Source: Bacillota bacterium (GTDB lineage: Bacteria; Bacillota; Clostridia; Christensenellales; JAEXRW01). Taken from it: a stretch of DNA of 64,000 nucleotides. Below are positions 1 through 6,891 of the stretch, one piece after another. The stretch spans positions 248,001 through 312,000 of the forward strand of contig JAEXRW010000025.1 of assembly GCA_023454175.1 (NCBI GenBank), read 5' to 3'. Position numbers and translations under genes: made by a program. Each line of letters begins with the position of its first letter. Position 1 is the stretch's first letter. The notes beneath the pieces were generated by a model that was not told where the DNA came from, ran no database searches, and worked only from the letters and a program-made list of their open reading frames with translations.

Positions 1-114
1 AATAAGAACCACTACAGCCGTGACCCCTATGATGACCCCCAGCATCGTCAGGAAGGAACGTCCTTTATTCGCTGTTATTGCCTTCCAGGCCATTTTGATG
101 GATTGCTTCAGCAT
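1..114 (-). CDS. ABC transporter permease, MacB/FtsX-like (N-terminal fragment)
   Basis: This is the first 38 codons of a membrane permease whose remainder lies beyond the window edge. The start ATG overlaps the stop of the upstream ATPase gene (ATGCTGA), so the two are translationally coupled. The visible protein begins MLKQSIKMAWKAI and runs into an ANKGRSFLTMLGVIIGV segment. That is the usual N-terminus of MacB-type permeases: a short amphipathic stretch, a basic patch, then the first membrane helix. The likely role is the membrane subunit of a tripartite-like efflux or export ABC system with the ATPase and adaptor next door. The substrate cannot be told. Confidence 0.85.
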   Translation of the reverse strand, partial: MLKQSIKMAWKAITANKGRSFLTMLGVIIGVTAVVVLI

Positions 115-785
115 ATACCGGCCTCCTCGTCTATCCTCCCGTCCAGGATATGGATGCAGCGTGCTGCCTCCGCGGCTACCCTGGGGTCATGGGTGATGAG
201 GATGATGGTGTTCCCATTTTCATTCAGCTCCCTAAACAGCTTCAATATTTCAGACCCTGTTTTGCTGTCCAGGTTGCCGGTAGGTTCGTCAGCCAGGATA
301 ATGGAAGGCCTTGTTGTCAGGGCACGTGCAATGGCGACCCGTTGTTGCTGGCCGCCCGATAATTCGCCGGGCTTATGCTTCTTCCGGTATAACAAACCAA
401 CCTTTTCCAGAGAATCATATACAAGCTTTTTCCGCTGTTGTCTTCCGATTCTCTGATAGAGCAAAGGAAGCTCCACGTTCTCTTCAGCAGTCAGTTTTCC
501 GAGCAGGTTGAATCCCTGAAATATAAAACCGATCTTCTTGTTTCGGATATCCGCAAGCTGGTTCTGCGTATAATCGGAGATCGGAAGGCCGTCCAGATGA
601 TAAATCCCTTTATCGGCAACATCAAGGCATCCCATGATGTTCATCAGGGTGGATTTCCCCGAGCCGGATGGACCCATGATCGATACGTACTCGCCTTTCT
701 CAATTTGAAAAGTAATATCGTCCAAGGCTTTGACCCTTTCGTCACCCAGCAAATAGTGCTTGCTGATTCCCTCCATGGTAATCAT
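108..785 (-). CDS. ABC transporter ATP-binding protein, MacB/LolD type
   Basis: This 225-residue nucleotide-binding subunit has a Walker A GPSGSGKST at residues 38-46, the signature LSGGQ at 142-146 followed by QQRVAIARAL, Walker B IILADEP at about 162-168, and the switch histidine at 199. The NLDSKTG after Walker B and the short length are typical of the MacB/LolD/FtsE class that energises export of peptides, lipoproteins or drugs. The ATG directly follows the TAA of the adaptor gene with a GGAGGGG ribosome binding site, and the stop overlaps the permease start. It is therefore the middle gene of an adaptor-ATPase-permease operon, probably repressed by the divergent TetR protein. Confidence 0.93.
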   Translation of the reverse strand: MITMEGISKHYLLGDERVKALDDITFQIEKGEYVSIMGPSGSGKSTLMNIMGCLDVADKGIYHLDGLPISDYTQNQLADIRNKKIGFIFQGFNLLGKLTAEENVELPLLYQRIGRQQRKKLVYDSLEKVGLLYRKKHKPGELSGGQQQRVAIARALTTRPSIILADEPTGNLDSKTGSEILKLFRELNENGNTIILITHDPRVAAEAARCIHILDGRIDEEAGIC

Positions 786-2339
786 TTATTTCCCCTCCAA
801 CTGATCCTGCATCTTGAACGGATTGGGAGGGATGATACCCGATCCCAAACTGGAAGTGTTGCTTTCACTCACCGCTTCGGGGTAGATTATGATATCTCCT
901 GTTTTGAGCCCTTGGACTATCTCAACCTTTTTCCCGTCCGAAATGCCGGTTTTTATAATGACCTTTTCTCCAATCGTTCCCGGCTTAGCACCCTGTAAAT
1001 ATACAAAGTTCTCATTGCCATTCTGCTGAAGGGCGACAAGGGGCAGCAGTATCGCATTCTGCTTTTCTTCGATCACGATGATGACAGTGGCATTCATTCC
1101 CGCAAAGACAGTCGGGTTATTCGTAAAATCGAGTGTGGCAGCATAGGACGTTGCCCCGTTGACGTTTTTCCCCAGGGGTGATACCTTGACTATTTTTGCT
1201 TCCAACGGTTTATCCGGCATCGCATCCAGCAAAACATTTGCTTTTTGTCCCTGTTGGATAAATGGCCTATCAATTTCATCAATGGCAGCAGTTATTTTTA
1301 AGCCGTTCGTTTTTATATTGGCTATCGTGGTATCTGAACCCATTACCATCCCGTCCTGTATTGCCAAGTTTTCTATCACGCCATCAACCGGAACTGTCAG
1401 CATGGGGCAGGATATATATCCCAGTATCCTGGCATAGTCAGATGCTTTTTGCTGCCTGCTAAGGTAAACTGCGTTATACTTGCTGGATGACGGTTCACGC
1501 TTGAGCGTAAAAAGTTTATCGTTTGCGGATACAGTTTCGTTTACTTTGATATGTATCTGCTTGACCGTTCCACCTGCAGCCTGGATGAATAGAGGTTTGT
1601 TGACCTCCAGCGTTCCCTCCCCCATCCTTTGATCCGATATCAGGATGCTGACCCTTTCTCCGATAGTTCCTAAGGAGTCATTCATTAGAACAGTGCAAAT
1701 GGTTTTATCATCTGATATTGAAGAAATCATTCCGTCAACTTTTTTGCCTGATGAAAGCTGCACTTTTACTTCTGAGCTGACTGTCAGGTTTTGACCCTGC
1801 ACATCAAATTCCACCTTCATCTTTTTATCAGTCGAGAGGATGGCCAGTGCCCGTTTGTCAGCGATGATATTTGTGACATTACTGCCAACTCCGGCAAACA
1901 CCTGCTTAACACGCCCATCGGACGGCGTGCGTATCTCTTTTGGAGCTTTTTGTCCATCCATACCGGAAAGCTGCGTATCAAGCTGCTTGATCTCGCTGTC
2001 CAGCCTGCTTGCAGTTTGTTCTAATGTCTCCATGTCCAGAGAAGCAATTGGTTGACCCGTTTTTAAGGCATCACCATTTTCCACAAGGACTTTATCCACT
2101 TTGATTCCGCCAATTGATGAAAGAAGCGTCAAAGCAGCCTGTGCCTCCACCGTGCCTGAAGCTGATACAGTCTTTGATATGGTTCCTGTTTCCGCGGTCA
2201 CAGTCTTATATTGCCGGGCAGATGTAGTTTTGCCTTCGCCCTGCATGAGCATCATCGGCACGACCAGCAGAAGGATTAGCACCGCTCCAATGGCCACAAA
2301 CCATATCCAGCGTTTTTTCTTTTTGGGTATTCCGTTCAT
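786..2339 (-). CDS. HlyD/MacA-family periplasmic adaptor (membrane fusion protein)
   Basis: This 517-residue protein has a basic N-terminus (MNGIPKKKKR), one membrane anchor at about residues 12-33, then an extracytoplasmic region. A lipoyl-like half motif (GTVEAQAALTLLSSIGG) and a second one near residue 320 flank an alpha-hairpin segment, followed by beta-barrel and membrane-proximal domains. This is the membrane fusion protein layout of MacA and of the adaptors that Gram-positives pair with MacB-like permeases. It is longer than typical MacA (about 370-400 residues) because the lipoyl/barrel part looks extended or duplicated. It is the first gene of the operon. The ribosome binding site GGAGGAGC precedes the ATG. 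Confidence 0.85.
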   Translation of the reverse strand: MNGIPKKKKRWIWFVAIGAVLILLLVVPMMLMQGEGKTTSARQYKTVTAETGTISKTVSASGTVEAQAALTLLSSIGGIKVDKVLVENGDALKTGQPIASLDMETLEQTASRLDSEIKQLDTQLSGMDGQKAPKEIRTPSDGRVKQVFAGVGSNVTNIIADKRALAILSTDKKMKVEFDVQGQNLTVSSEVKVQLSSGKKVDGMISSISDDKTICTVLMNDSLGTIGERVSILISDQRMGEGTLEVNKPLFIQAAGGTVKQIHIKVNETVSANDKLFTLKREPSSSKYNAVYLSRQQKASDYARILGYISCPMLTVPVDGVIENLAIQDGMVMGSDTTIANIKTNGLKITAAIDEIDRPFIQQGQKANVLLDAMPDKPLEAKIVKVSPLGKNVNGATSYAATLDFTNNPTVFAGMNATVIIVIEEKQNAILLPLVALQQNGNENFVYLQGAKPGTIGEKVIIKTGISDGKKVEIVQGLKTGDIIIYPEAVSESNTSSLGSGIIPPNPFKMQDQLEGK

Positions 2340-2373
2340 ATTGCTCCTCCAAATATTGAAGTTGTATTATCCG

Positions 2374-2385
2374 ACAACTTGTTGT
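2374..2385. promoter_or_regulatory. candidate TetR operator 1 (ACAAC-TT-GTTGT)
   Basis: A perfect inverted repeat with arms ACAAC and GTTGT and a 2-nt spacer lies just downstream of the predicted start point of the efflux operon. A protein bound here would block transcription. Assignment to the adjacent TetR protein is inference from position. Confidence 0.45.
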
Positions 2386-2393
2386 ATGGTGTA

Positions 2394-2422
2394 AGTATAG
2401 AGATTGCATATGCGATCATCAA
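2394..2422 (-). promoter_or_regulatory. sigma-A-like promoter of the efflux operon
   Basis: Read on the minus strand, TTGATG (2417-2422) is separated by 17 nt from TATACT (2394-2399). This places the transcription start about 45-50 nt upstream of the adaptor gene. Two inverted repeats bracket the promoter, as expected for a TetR-repressed unit. Confidence 0.6.
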
Positions 2423-2446
2423 CCAACAATGTGGTGATTTTGTTGG
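2423..2446. promoter_or_regulatory. candidate TetR operator 2 (CCAACAA-N10-TTGTTGG)
   Basis: This perfect 7-bp inverted repeat with a 10-nt spacer abuts the -35 element of the efflux promoter and lies 28 nt before the tetR start codon. It shares the ACAA/TTGT core with the other repeat in the same gap. It is a plausible operator for both autoregulation and efflux control. Confidence 0.5.
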
Positions 2447-2474
2447 ATTCTGTTTGCAATACAGAGGTAAAACG

Positions 2475-3056
2475 ATGAAAAAGCAACCTGAAATCACGGA
2501 ACGTACCCGTCAGAATCTGATAGATGCTTTCTGGCTGCTATATTGTGAGAAGCGGATCGATAAAATTACCATCAAGGAAATAACAGATAAAGCGGGATAT
2601 AACCGGGGAACCTTTTATGAATATTTCTCCGATGTGTATGATGTTTTGGAGCAAATTGAAAATTCCCTTTTACCCGGCAATATAGATGAAATGCCTCCGC
2701 GAACAATACCATCGCCTGAACTTTCATTTCCGGTCAATGCATTTGTTAAAATGTACGAAGAACACAGCAAATACTATGTTGTTTTATTGGGGGATAACGG
2801 TGACCCTTCTTTCCAAAGCAAAATGAAAAACCGGTTAAAGCCTTTATTGCTTCAGGTCCTTGGCGGGACAAAAGGGATAGAAGATTTCAGGATTGATTAC
2901 ACGATCGAGTATATGCTTTCTGCCATGATCGGCGTTTTGAGTTATTGGTTTCGTCAGGAAAAAAGGCCGCCCATCCATGAATTGATAAATCTTATGTATG
3001 ACATCGTGACAAACGACAGAATATTAAAAATATTCGATTTTGCCGGAAAGAATTAA
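2475..3056 (+). CDS. TetR/AcrR-family transcriptional regulator
   Basis: This 193-residue protein has an N-terminal helix-turn-helix (IDKITIKEITDKAGYNRGTF, about residues 26-45, then the YEYF that typifies TetR recognition helices) and a C-terminal ligand/dimer domain of low complexity to the eye. The ATG at 2475 is chosen because GAGG lies 8 nt upstream and the TetR fold begins there. The reading frame extends 32 codons further up but would run through the operators. It is divergent from the MacAB-like operon with two inverted repeats between them, so it is most likely that operon's repressor. The ligand is unknown. Confidence 0.88.
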   Translation: MKKQPEITERTRQNLIDAFWLLYCEKRIDKITIKEITDKAGYNRGTFYEYFSDVYDVLEQIENSLLPGNIDEMPPRTIPSPELSFPVNAFVKMYEEHSKYYVVLLGDNGDPSFQSKMKNRLKPLLLQVLGGTKGIEDFRIDYTIEYMLSAMIGVLSYWFRQEKRPPIHELINLMYDIVTNDRILKIFDFAGKN

Positions 3057-3120
3057 TAAAGCATTAGATCACATGTGATGAACACATAAATTGCATTAAT
3101 ATAAACGTTTATTGAGCCAG

Positions 3121-3141
3121 TCTGATAACTTTATCATCAGA
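3121..3141 (+). terminator. weak hairpin after tetR
   Basis: TCTGAT and ATCAGA can pair over a 9-nt loop, and TATTTTG follows. The stem is only 6 bp and AT-rich, so termination here is uncertain. Confidence 0.25.
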
Positions 3142-3157
3142 TATTTTGTCCAAAACA

Positions 3158-3334
3158 TTAATCCTTACCGGACTGCCCGGACACCTCGATGGAGTCTACG
3201 ATCACGCCGGAAAAATCGACGCCTGAATCTATGCATTTATAACAGTTGTCGCATTTCTTATCGTACAGGTCGCAGTATTCGTCGCATTCGCAGCAGTCGA
3301 TGCATTCACGTTCATACAGGCGGCATCTCGTCAT
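3158..3334 (-). CDS. cysteine-rich small protein, function unknown
   Basis: This is a 58-residue protein with nine cysteines in its first 34 residues (C4, 11, 14, 15, 17, 21, 28, 31, 34), several in CxxC spacing, followed by a cysteine-free tail. The pattern suggests metal or iron-sulfur binding, but I recognise no family with certainty. The start ATG has the strong ribosome binding site GGGGAGGGAG, which supports expression and excludes the longer upstream extension. It is divergent from lexA, and the shared 139-bp gap contains the SOS box. An extended -10 (TGC-TAAAAT on the minus strand, TAAAAT at 3360-3365) could serve this gene. Its co-regulation with lexA is inferred. Confidence 0.72.
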   Translation of the reverse strand: MTRCRLYERECIDCCECDEYCDLYDKKCDNCYKCIDSGVDFSGVIVDSIEVSGQSGKD

Positions 3335-3390
3335 GCGCTCCCTCCCCTTCCCCACCGGTATTTTAGCATAATTCTTAAGGCAAAAATATG

Positions 3391-3404
3391 CGAACAAATG
3401 TTTG
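3391..3404. promoter_or_regulatory. LexA/SOS box (CGAAC-AAAT-GTTTG)
   Basis: CGAACAAATGTTTG matches the Gram-positive LexA (DinR) consensus CGAACRNRYGTTYG closely. It overlaps the -35 of the lexA promoter and also sits upstream of the divergent cysteine-rich gene, so LexA bound here should repress its own gene and possibly both. Confidence 0.85.
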
Positions 3405-3430
3405 ACTTCCGTTTGGATTTGTGTTATATT
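3402..3430 (+). promoter_or_regulatory. lexA promoter
   Basis: TTGACT (3402-3407) and TATATT (3425-3430) are 17 nt apart and lie 44 nt before the lexA start codon. The -35 is embedded in the SOS box. Confidence 0.8.
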
Positions 3431-3473
3431 CTGGGTAAAGTATAAATGGAAACCATGAAAAGGGGTTTGGAGC

Positions 3474-4085
3474 ATGGATGAAAAGACGGGCAGCAAGCAG
3501 ACAGAGATCCTGGAGTATATCCGGGACTACCAATTGAGAAAGGGATACCCTCCCACCGTGCGCGAGATCTGCGCCGCAGTGGGGCTCTCCTCTACCTCCA
3601 CGGTCCACGGCCATCTGAAAAGGCTGGAAAAGCGCGGCTTTATCCATATCGATCCATCCAAGCTTCGCGCCATTGAGATACTGGAGAGCCCAATGGAAGC
3701 CGGCGCCCACTCCGTGAAGCTGCCGGTCGTAGGCCGTGTGGCGGCTGGACTTCCCATCCTCGCGGAAGAAAACGTGGAGGATTACATCGCCATCCCCACG
3801 CATCTGGTAAAGGGCAGCGGCAAGAACTTCATACTGAAAGTCCGCGGCCTGAGCATGAAGGATGCCGGTATCCTGGACGGCGACTATATCATCGTCCACT
3901 CCGAATCCACTGCGAACAACGGGGACATCGTCGTGGCCCTGATCGAGGACGAAGCGACGGTGAAAAAATATTACAAGGAAAAAGACCACATCCGGCTCCA
4001 GCCCGCCAACGACGAAATGGATCCGATCATCGTCAAGGATGCCATGCTGGTGGGAAAAGTCACAGGCGTATTCAGGGAGATATAG
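3474..4085 (+). CDS. lexA: LexA repressor (SOS regulator, self-cleaving)
   Basis: This 203-residue protein has the length and layout of LexA. It has an N-terminal winged helix (residues 1-65, with PPTVREICAAVGLSSTSTVH), the Ala91-Gly92 cleavage bond in GRVAAGLP, and an S24 peptidase domain with catalytic Ser127 (GLSMKD) and Lys164 (EATVKKYY). It represses DNA-damage genes and is inactivated when RecA filaments stimulate self-cleavage. The promoter carries a canonical SOS box, so it is autoregulated. The gene is monocistronic and convergent with the Lgt-like gene. Confidence 0.97.
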   Translation: MDEKTGSKQTEILEYIRDYQLRKGYPPTVREICAAVGLSSTSTVHGHLKRLEKRGFIHIDPSKLRAIEILESPMEAGAHSVKLPVVGRVAAGLPILAEENVEDYIAIPTHLVKGSGKNFILKVRGLSMKDAGILDGDYIIVHSESTANNGDIVVALIEDEATVKKYYKEKDHIRLQPANDEMDPIIVKDAMLVGKVTGVFREI

Positions 4086-4087
4086 AA

Positions 4088-4135
4088 AGTCGAAACACTG
4101 TCGATAACTTGACGAATTGTCGAAAGATTGTCGAA
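4088..4135. repeat. five-copy array of TGTCGAA-type heptamers behind lexA
   Basis: Starting 3 nt after the lexA stop are AGTCGAA (4088), TGTCGAT (4099), TGACGAA (4110), TGTCGAA (4118) and TGTCGAA (4129). Start-to-start spacings are 11, 11, 8 and 11 nt, close to one helical turn. The exact copies equal the core of the Spo0A box (TGTCGAA). The array lies between convergent genes rather than in an obvious promoter, so its function is open. Confidence 0.7.
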
Positions 4136-4153
4136 TACAGAATCAGAGACAGA

Positions 4154-4918
4154 TCAAGCAGGAACGGATGGATCAGCCGGCCTGCTTTTCTTTTTGATAT
4201 GTACGATCAGCTTGATCACGCCATATACGAGTACGCCGAAAAGGATGATGATGGATATCTCCTGGGCGGGAGAAAAAATATCGGTAAACATCCTGCCGCG
4301 CAGGTCTCCCCTGCCGAACTCCAGCAGGAACCGGACGACAGGATATGCGATGGCATAAAAGAGCATCCTTCTTTTTTTGATACCATACTGGGTGATGAAA
4401 AACATCGCAAACAGCGATAGAGCCTCTATCTCGCGGGCCGGGAAATAAAACAGGGTGAAGATGCCAAGGTCAACGGGCGGCCTGAGGGGCACACCGAAAC
4501 AGCATCCGGCAAGCGAGCACCCGATCCGGCCGAAGGCATGGAACAACAAAACCGATGGTACCATGAGGTTGAGGTAGGACGGGATATCCATCCTTGCGAC
4601 GGCCAGAATGATGATCACGCTGATGAAAAATCCTATGATGCCGAAGTAAAATGCGAAGCCCGACGTCTGGATCCTCTCCATCAGCGGTAAAAGCAGTTTG
4701 CCGGGTATCACAAACCAGTTCCCGATATTTGCGCAAAAAAAACCGATAATGAAGGCAACCGCCATGAAGGGAATGAACAGGTACTTTTTGACCTGATCCT
4801 TCCCTTCAAAACGGTTGATGTTGAATAATGCTATAAGGATTGCCGCGACGGCGCCAACAAACGCCATGGTCACATAGATCGGAAAACCGCCCAGATCGAT
4901 ATCGGGATGAAGCTCCAT
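4154..4918 (-). CDS. divergent prolipoprotein diacylglyceryl transferase (Lgt) relative, probably not a classical Lgt
   Basis: This 254-residue polytopic membrane protein has the helix pattern and C-terminal RFLLEFGRGD (about residues 196-205) of the Lgt family. The catalytic and lipid-binding signatures differ. The HGG-type loop is replaced by SGFAFYFGIIG (about 86-96), with no histidine. The invariant GRIGNFxNxE signature reads GRIGCSLAGCCFG (130-142), replacing Asn and Glu with a cysteine cluster. Canonical diacylglyceryl transfer is therefore doubtful. The CxxxxCC loop suggests redox or metal chemistry or a different transfer reaction in the membrane. It lies 12 nt downstream of the DUF4190 gene, presumably in one operon, and is convergent with lexA. 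Confidence 0.75.
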   Translation of the reverse strand: MELHPDIDLGGFPIYVTMAFVGAVAAILIALFNINRFEGKDQVKKYLFIPFMAVAFIIGFFCANIGNWFVIPGKLLLPLMERIQTSGFAFYFGIIGFFISVIIILAVARMDIPSYLNLMVPSVLLFHAFGRIGCSLAGCCFGVPLRPPVDLGIFTLFYFPAREIEALSLFAMFFITQYGIKKRRMLFYAIAYPVVRFLLEFGRGDLRGRMFTDIFSPAQEISIIILFGVLVYGVIKLIVHIKKKSRPADPSVPA

Positions 4919-4930
4919 GGGTACTCCTTG

Positions 4931-5215
4931 TTAACGCAAGAGATAATTTGCTGCATTGCAGGCGTAGCATCCGCCCACACCGATAACGGTGAACCAAAGG
5001 ATCGTCCAGAGACCTGCCAGGGATGTGCCGATGATGCCGGTGATCATGCCCGCGGTGACTTTGTTATCCTTGAGCCCCTGCGGTTTCAGGGTCTTGTTGA
5101 CTTTGACCGCCAGTACGATGGCCACGATGCCGCTCGCCAGCGCGAGGATGCTCGCAACCGGTACAAAAGCGAACACGCAGGAAACGATACCAAGGACCAA
5201 TGTAGCTATAGCCAT
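4931..5215 (-). CDS. DUF4190-like small membrane protein
   Basis: This is a 94-residue protein with two or three hydrophobic segments: about residues 2-37, with glycine/alanine-rich repeats of the LGIVSCVF... and SGIVAIVLA type, and 55-82. A short hydrophilic link (NKTLKPQGLKDNK) lies between them. This is the pattern of the DUF4190 family, whose function is unknown. It is the first gene before the Lgt-like gene and has its own sigma-A-like promoter. The stretch between its start and the ynbB stop is only 84 nt. Confidence 0.7.
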   Translation of the reverse strand: MAIATLVLGIVSCVFAFVPVASILALASGIVAIVLAVKVNKTLKPQGLKDNKVTAGMITGIIGTSLAGLWTILWFTVIGVGGCYACNAANYLLR

Positions 5216-5253
5216 AAATATATCCCCCTTAAATATAGATTATTAATACAAAA

Positions 5254-5281
5254 ATTTTACCATCATATTGGGAAAAGTCAA
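5254..5281 (-). promoter_or_regulatory. sigma-A-like promoter of the DUF4190/Lgt-like pair
   Basis: On the minus strand TTGACT (5276-5281) and TAAAAT (5254-5259) are separated by 16 nt, about 40 nt ahead of the DUF4190 start codon. Confidence 0.55.
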
Positions 5282-5299
5282 CCATATTGCGCTATATTT

Positions 5300-6568
5300 C
5301 TACAAACAGGTGTCAGCCGCCATCATTGCGGCAAGCCTGGCATGCGCATAGGTCAGCGCGCCCTGCATATAGGCGATGTACGGTGGTTTGATGGGAGCAT
5401 CGGCGCTGAGTTCGATGGATGCGCCCTGCACGAAGGTCCCGGCGGCCATGATGATCCTGTGCTGGTAACCCGGCATGTCCCATGGCTCGGGCACGGCGGT
5501 GCTGTCCACCGGGGCGGCTTTCTGCAGCGCCTGGCAAAAGCGGATTAACCTGTTTTCATCATTGAACCGGATGGACTGGATGATATCAAACCTTGTATCG
5601 CCTGGCTTTGGAAGGACTTCATACCCCATCAGCTCAAAAACCTGCGAAAAAAGGACGGCGCCTTTCAATGCCTGTGCGACCGTATGGGGCGCCAGGAAAA
5701 GGCCCTGGTAAAACGGCGCATAGGAAGCGGCATAGGACCCCACTTCCCTGCCGAGCCCTGGGCTCGTAAGGCGGTATGCGATCGCTTCAACGTATTCCGG
5801 TTTTCCTGCGATGTAGCCGCCGGTCGGGGCCAGTCCGCCGCCGGGATTTTTGATGAGGGACCCGGCGATGACGTCCGCCCCGGCTTTCACGGGTTCGTCC
5901 GCCTCGACAAATTCGCCGTAGCAGTTATCCACCACGATCACGACATCATCACGGACCTTCCTGACGGCATTGCAGGCAGCTTCGATATCCCCGAGGGACA
6001 ATGCCTCGCGCCACGCATACCCCCTGGACCGCTGGATGAGCACAAGACGGACCGAGTTATCGCTCATCAACGCGTCCGATAACGCACCAAGGTCGATCCT
6101 GCCGTCTCTGAGCTCGATCTGGCGGTATTTCACGCCGTATCCGGCCAGCGATTGCCTCCCATCTCCTGCGAGCCCGATGGCGCTCTTCAGGGTATCGTAC
6201 GGACTTCCCGTGGCGCACAGGAGCGTCTGTGAAGGCCCGAGAAGGCCAAACAGGCACAGGGAAAGCGCATGGGTGCCCGAAACGATCTGCGGGCGGACCA
6301 GCGCGTCCCCGCATCCCAGTGCATCAGCAAATACGCGGTCCAGCGTATCCCTTCCTTCGTCGCCGTAGCCATAACCCGTGGAAGGAGTGAAATGCCTTTG
6401 TGAAACGGCATTTTGCTGGAAAGCATCCAAAACCCTGGCCTGGTTTACGGCTTCGATCTCATCGATATGGGAAAAGAAGGGTCTGCACAACCCCTCAGCC
6501 TTTTCCACCAATTGGACAGCATCATTTCGGATACCCCGGACATTGAGCATCCCCCTGTCTGAAAACAA
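5300..6568 (-). CDS. ynbB: PLP-dependent methionine gamma-lyase-like protein (YnbB/aluminium-resistance family)
   Basis: This 422-residue protein is typical of the YnbB (Met_gamma_lyase) family, a fold-type I PLP enzyme class of uncertain substrate. The PLP motif region shows VDNCYGEFVE followed by AGSLIKNPGGG, where the lysine is the expected Schiff-base residue, and GLAPTGGYIAG. The TTG at 6568 is taken as start because GGGGGG lies 7 nt upstream. An inner ATG would sit directly against its own GGGGG. It is the last gene of the miaB-mutS-mutL-miaA-hfq operon, with 23 nt between it and hfq. The hfq-ynbB order also occurs in other Firmicutes. Confidence 0.88.
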   Translation of the reverse strand: MFSDRGMLNVRGIRNDAVQLVEKAEGLCRPFFSHIDEIEAVNQARVLDAFQQNAVSQRHFTPSTGYGYGDEGRDTLDRVFADALGCGDALVRPQIVSGTHALSLCLFGLLGPSQTLLCATGSPYDTLKSAIGLAGDGRQSLAGYGVKYRQIELRDGRIDLGALSDALMSDNSVRLVLIQRSRGYAWREALSLGDIEAACNAVRKVRDDVVIVVDNCYGEFVEADEPVKAGADVIAGSLIKNPGGGLAPTGGYIAGKPEYVEAIAYRLTSPGLGREVGSYAASYAPFYQGLFLAPHTVAQALKGAVLFSQVFELMGYEVLPKPGDTRFDIIQSIRFNDENRLIRFCQALQKAAPVDSTAVPEPWDMPGYQHRIIMAAGTFVQGASIELSADAPIKPPYIAYMQGALTYAHARLAAMMAADTCL

Positions 6569-6591
6569 AACAAAACCCCCCGCTTCAGCCC

Positions 6592-6855
6592 TTATAGATT
6601 GCTGGGAATATTATAGCACTCCTTTTCCATGGTACCCCCGAAGATGACCGGTTTGTTGGAGGTGATGGAGGAAATGGAATGCTTGTACAGCATCACCTGG
6701 CGGCCTTCGGACTGGACGATGACGGTAAAACCGTCAAATCCCTTTATCATCCCTTTGAGCTGAAAGCCGTTGGTCAGGTGTATGGTGACCGGCGCTTTTT
6801 CCTTCCGGATATGGTTGAGGAATACGTCCTGCAGGATAATGGGCTGCTTGATCAT
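6592..6855 (-). CDS. hfq: RNA chaperone Hfq
   Basis: This 87-residue Sm-like protein has Sm1 (QDVFLNHIRKEKAPVTIHL, then NGFQLKGMIKGFDGFTVIV) and Sm2 (LYKHSISSITSN). The YKHS signature is that of Hfq's uridine-binding inner pore. It forms a hexameric ring that assists small-RNA/mRNA pairing. The ATG at 6855 is preferred because AAAGGTGG lies at the proper distance, whereas a start six codons upstream would include the ribosome binding site. The C-terminus is short, as usual in Firmicutes. It is co-transcribed between miaA and ynbB, the order also seen in enterobacteria (miaA-hfq). Confidence 0.96.
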   Translation of the reverse strand: MIKQPIILQDVFLNHIRKEKAPVTIHLTNGFQLKGMIKGFDGFTVIVQSEGRQVMLYKHSISSITSNKPVIFGGTMEKECYNIPSNL

Positions 6856-6891
6856 GAGATTTCCACCTTTCAAAGCGAATGCTTTTGCAAT

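Noticed and set aside
3112..3366. 84-codon plus-strand frame between tetR and lexA
   Set aside because: Antisense to the cysteine-rich gene, which has the far better ribosome binding site. The frame is arginine-rich and without a ribosome binding site.
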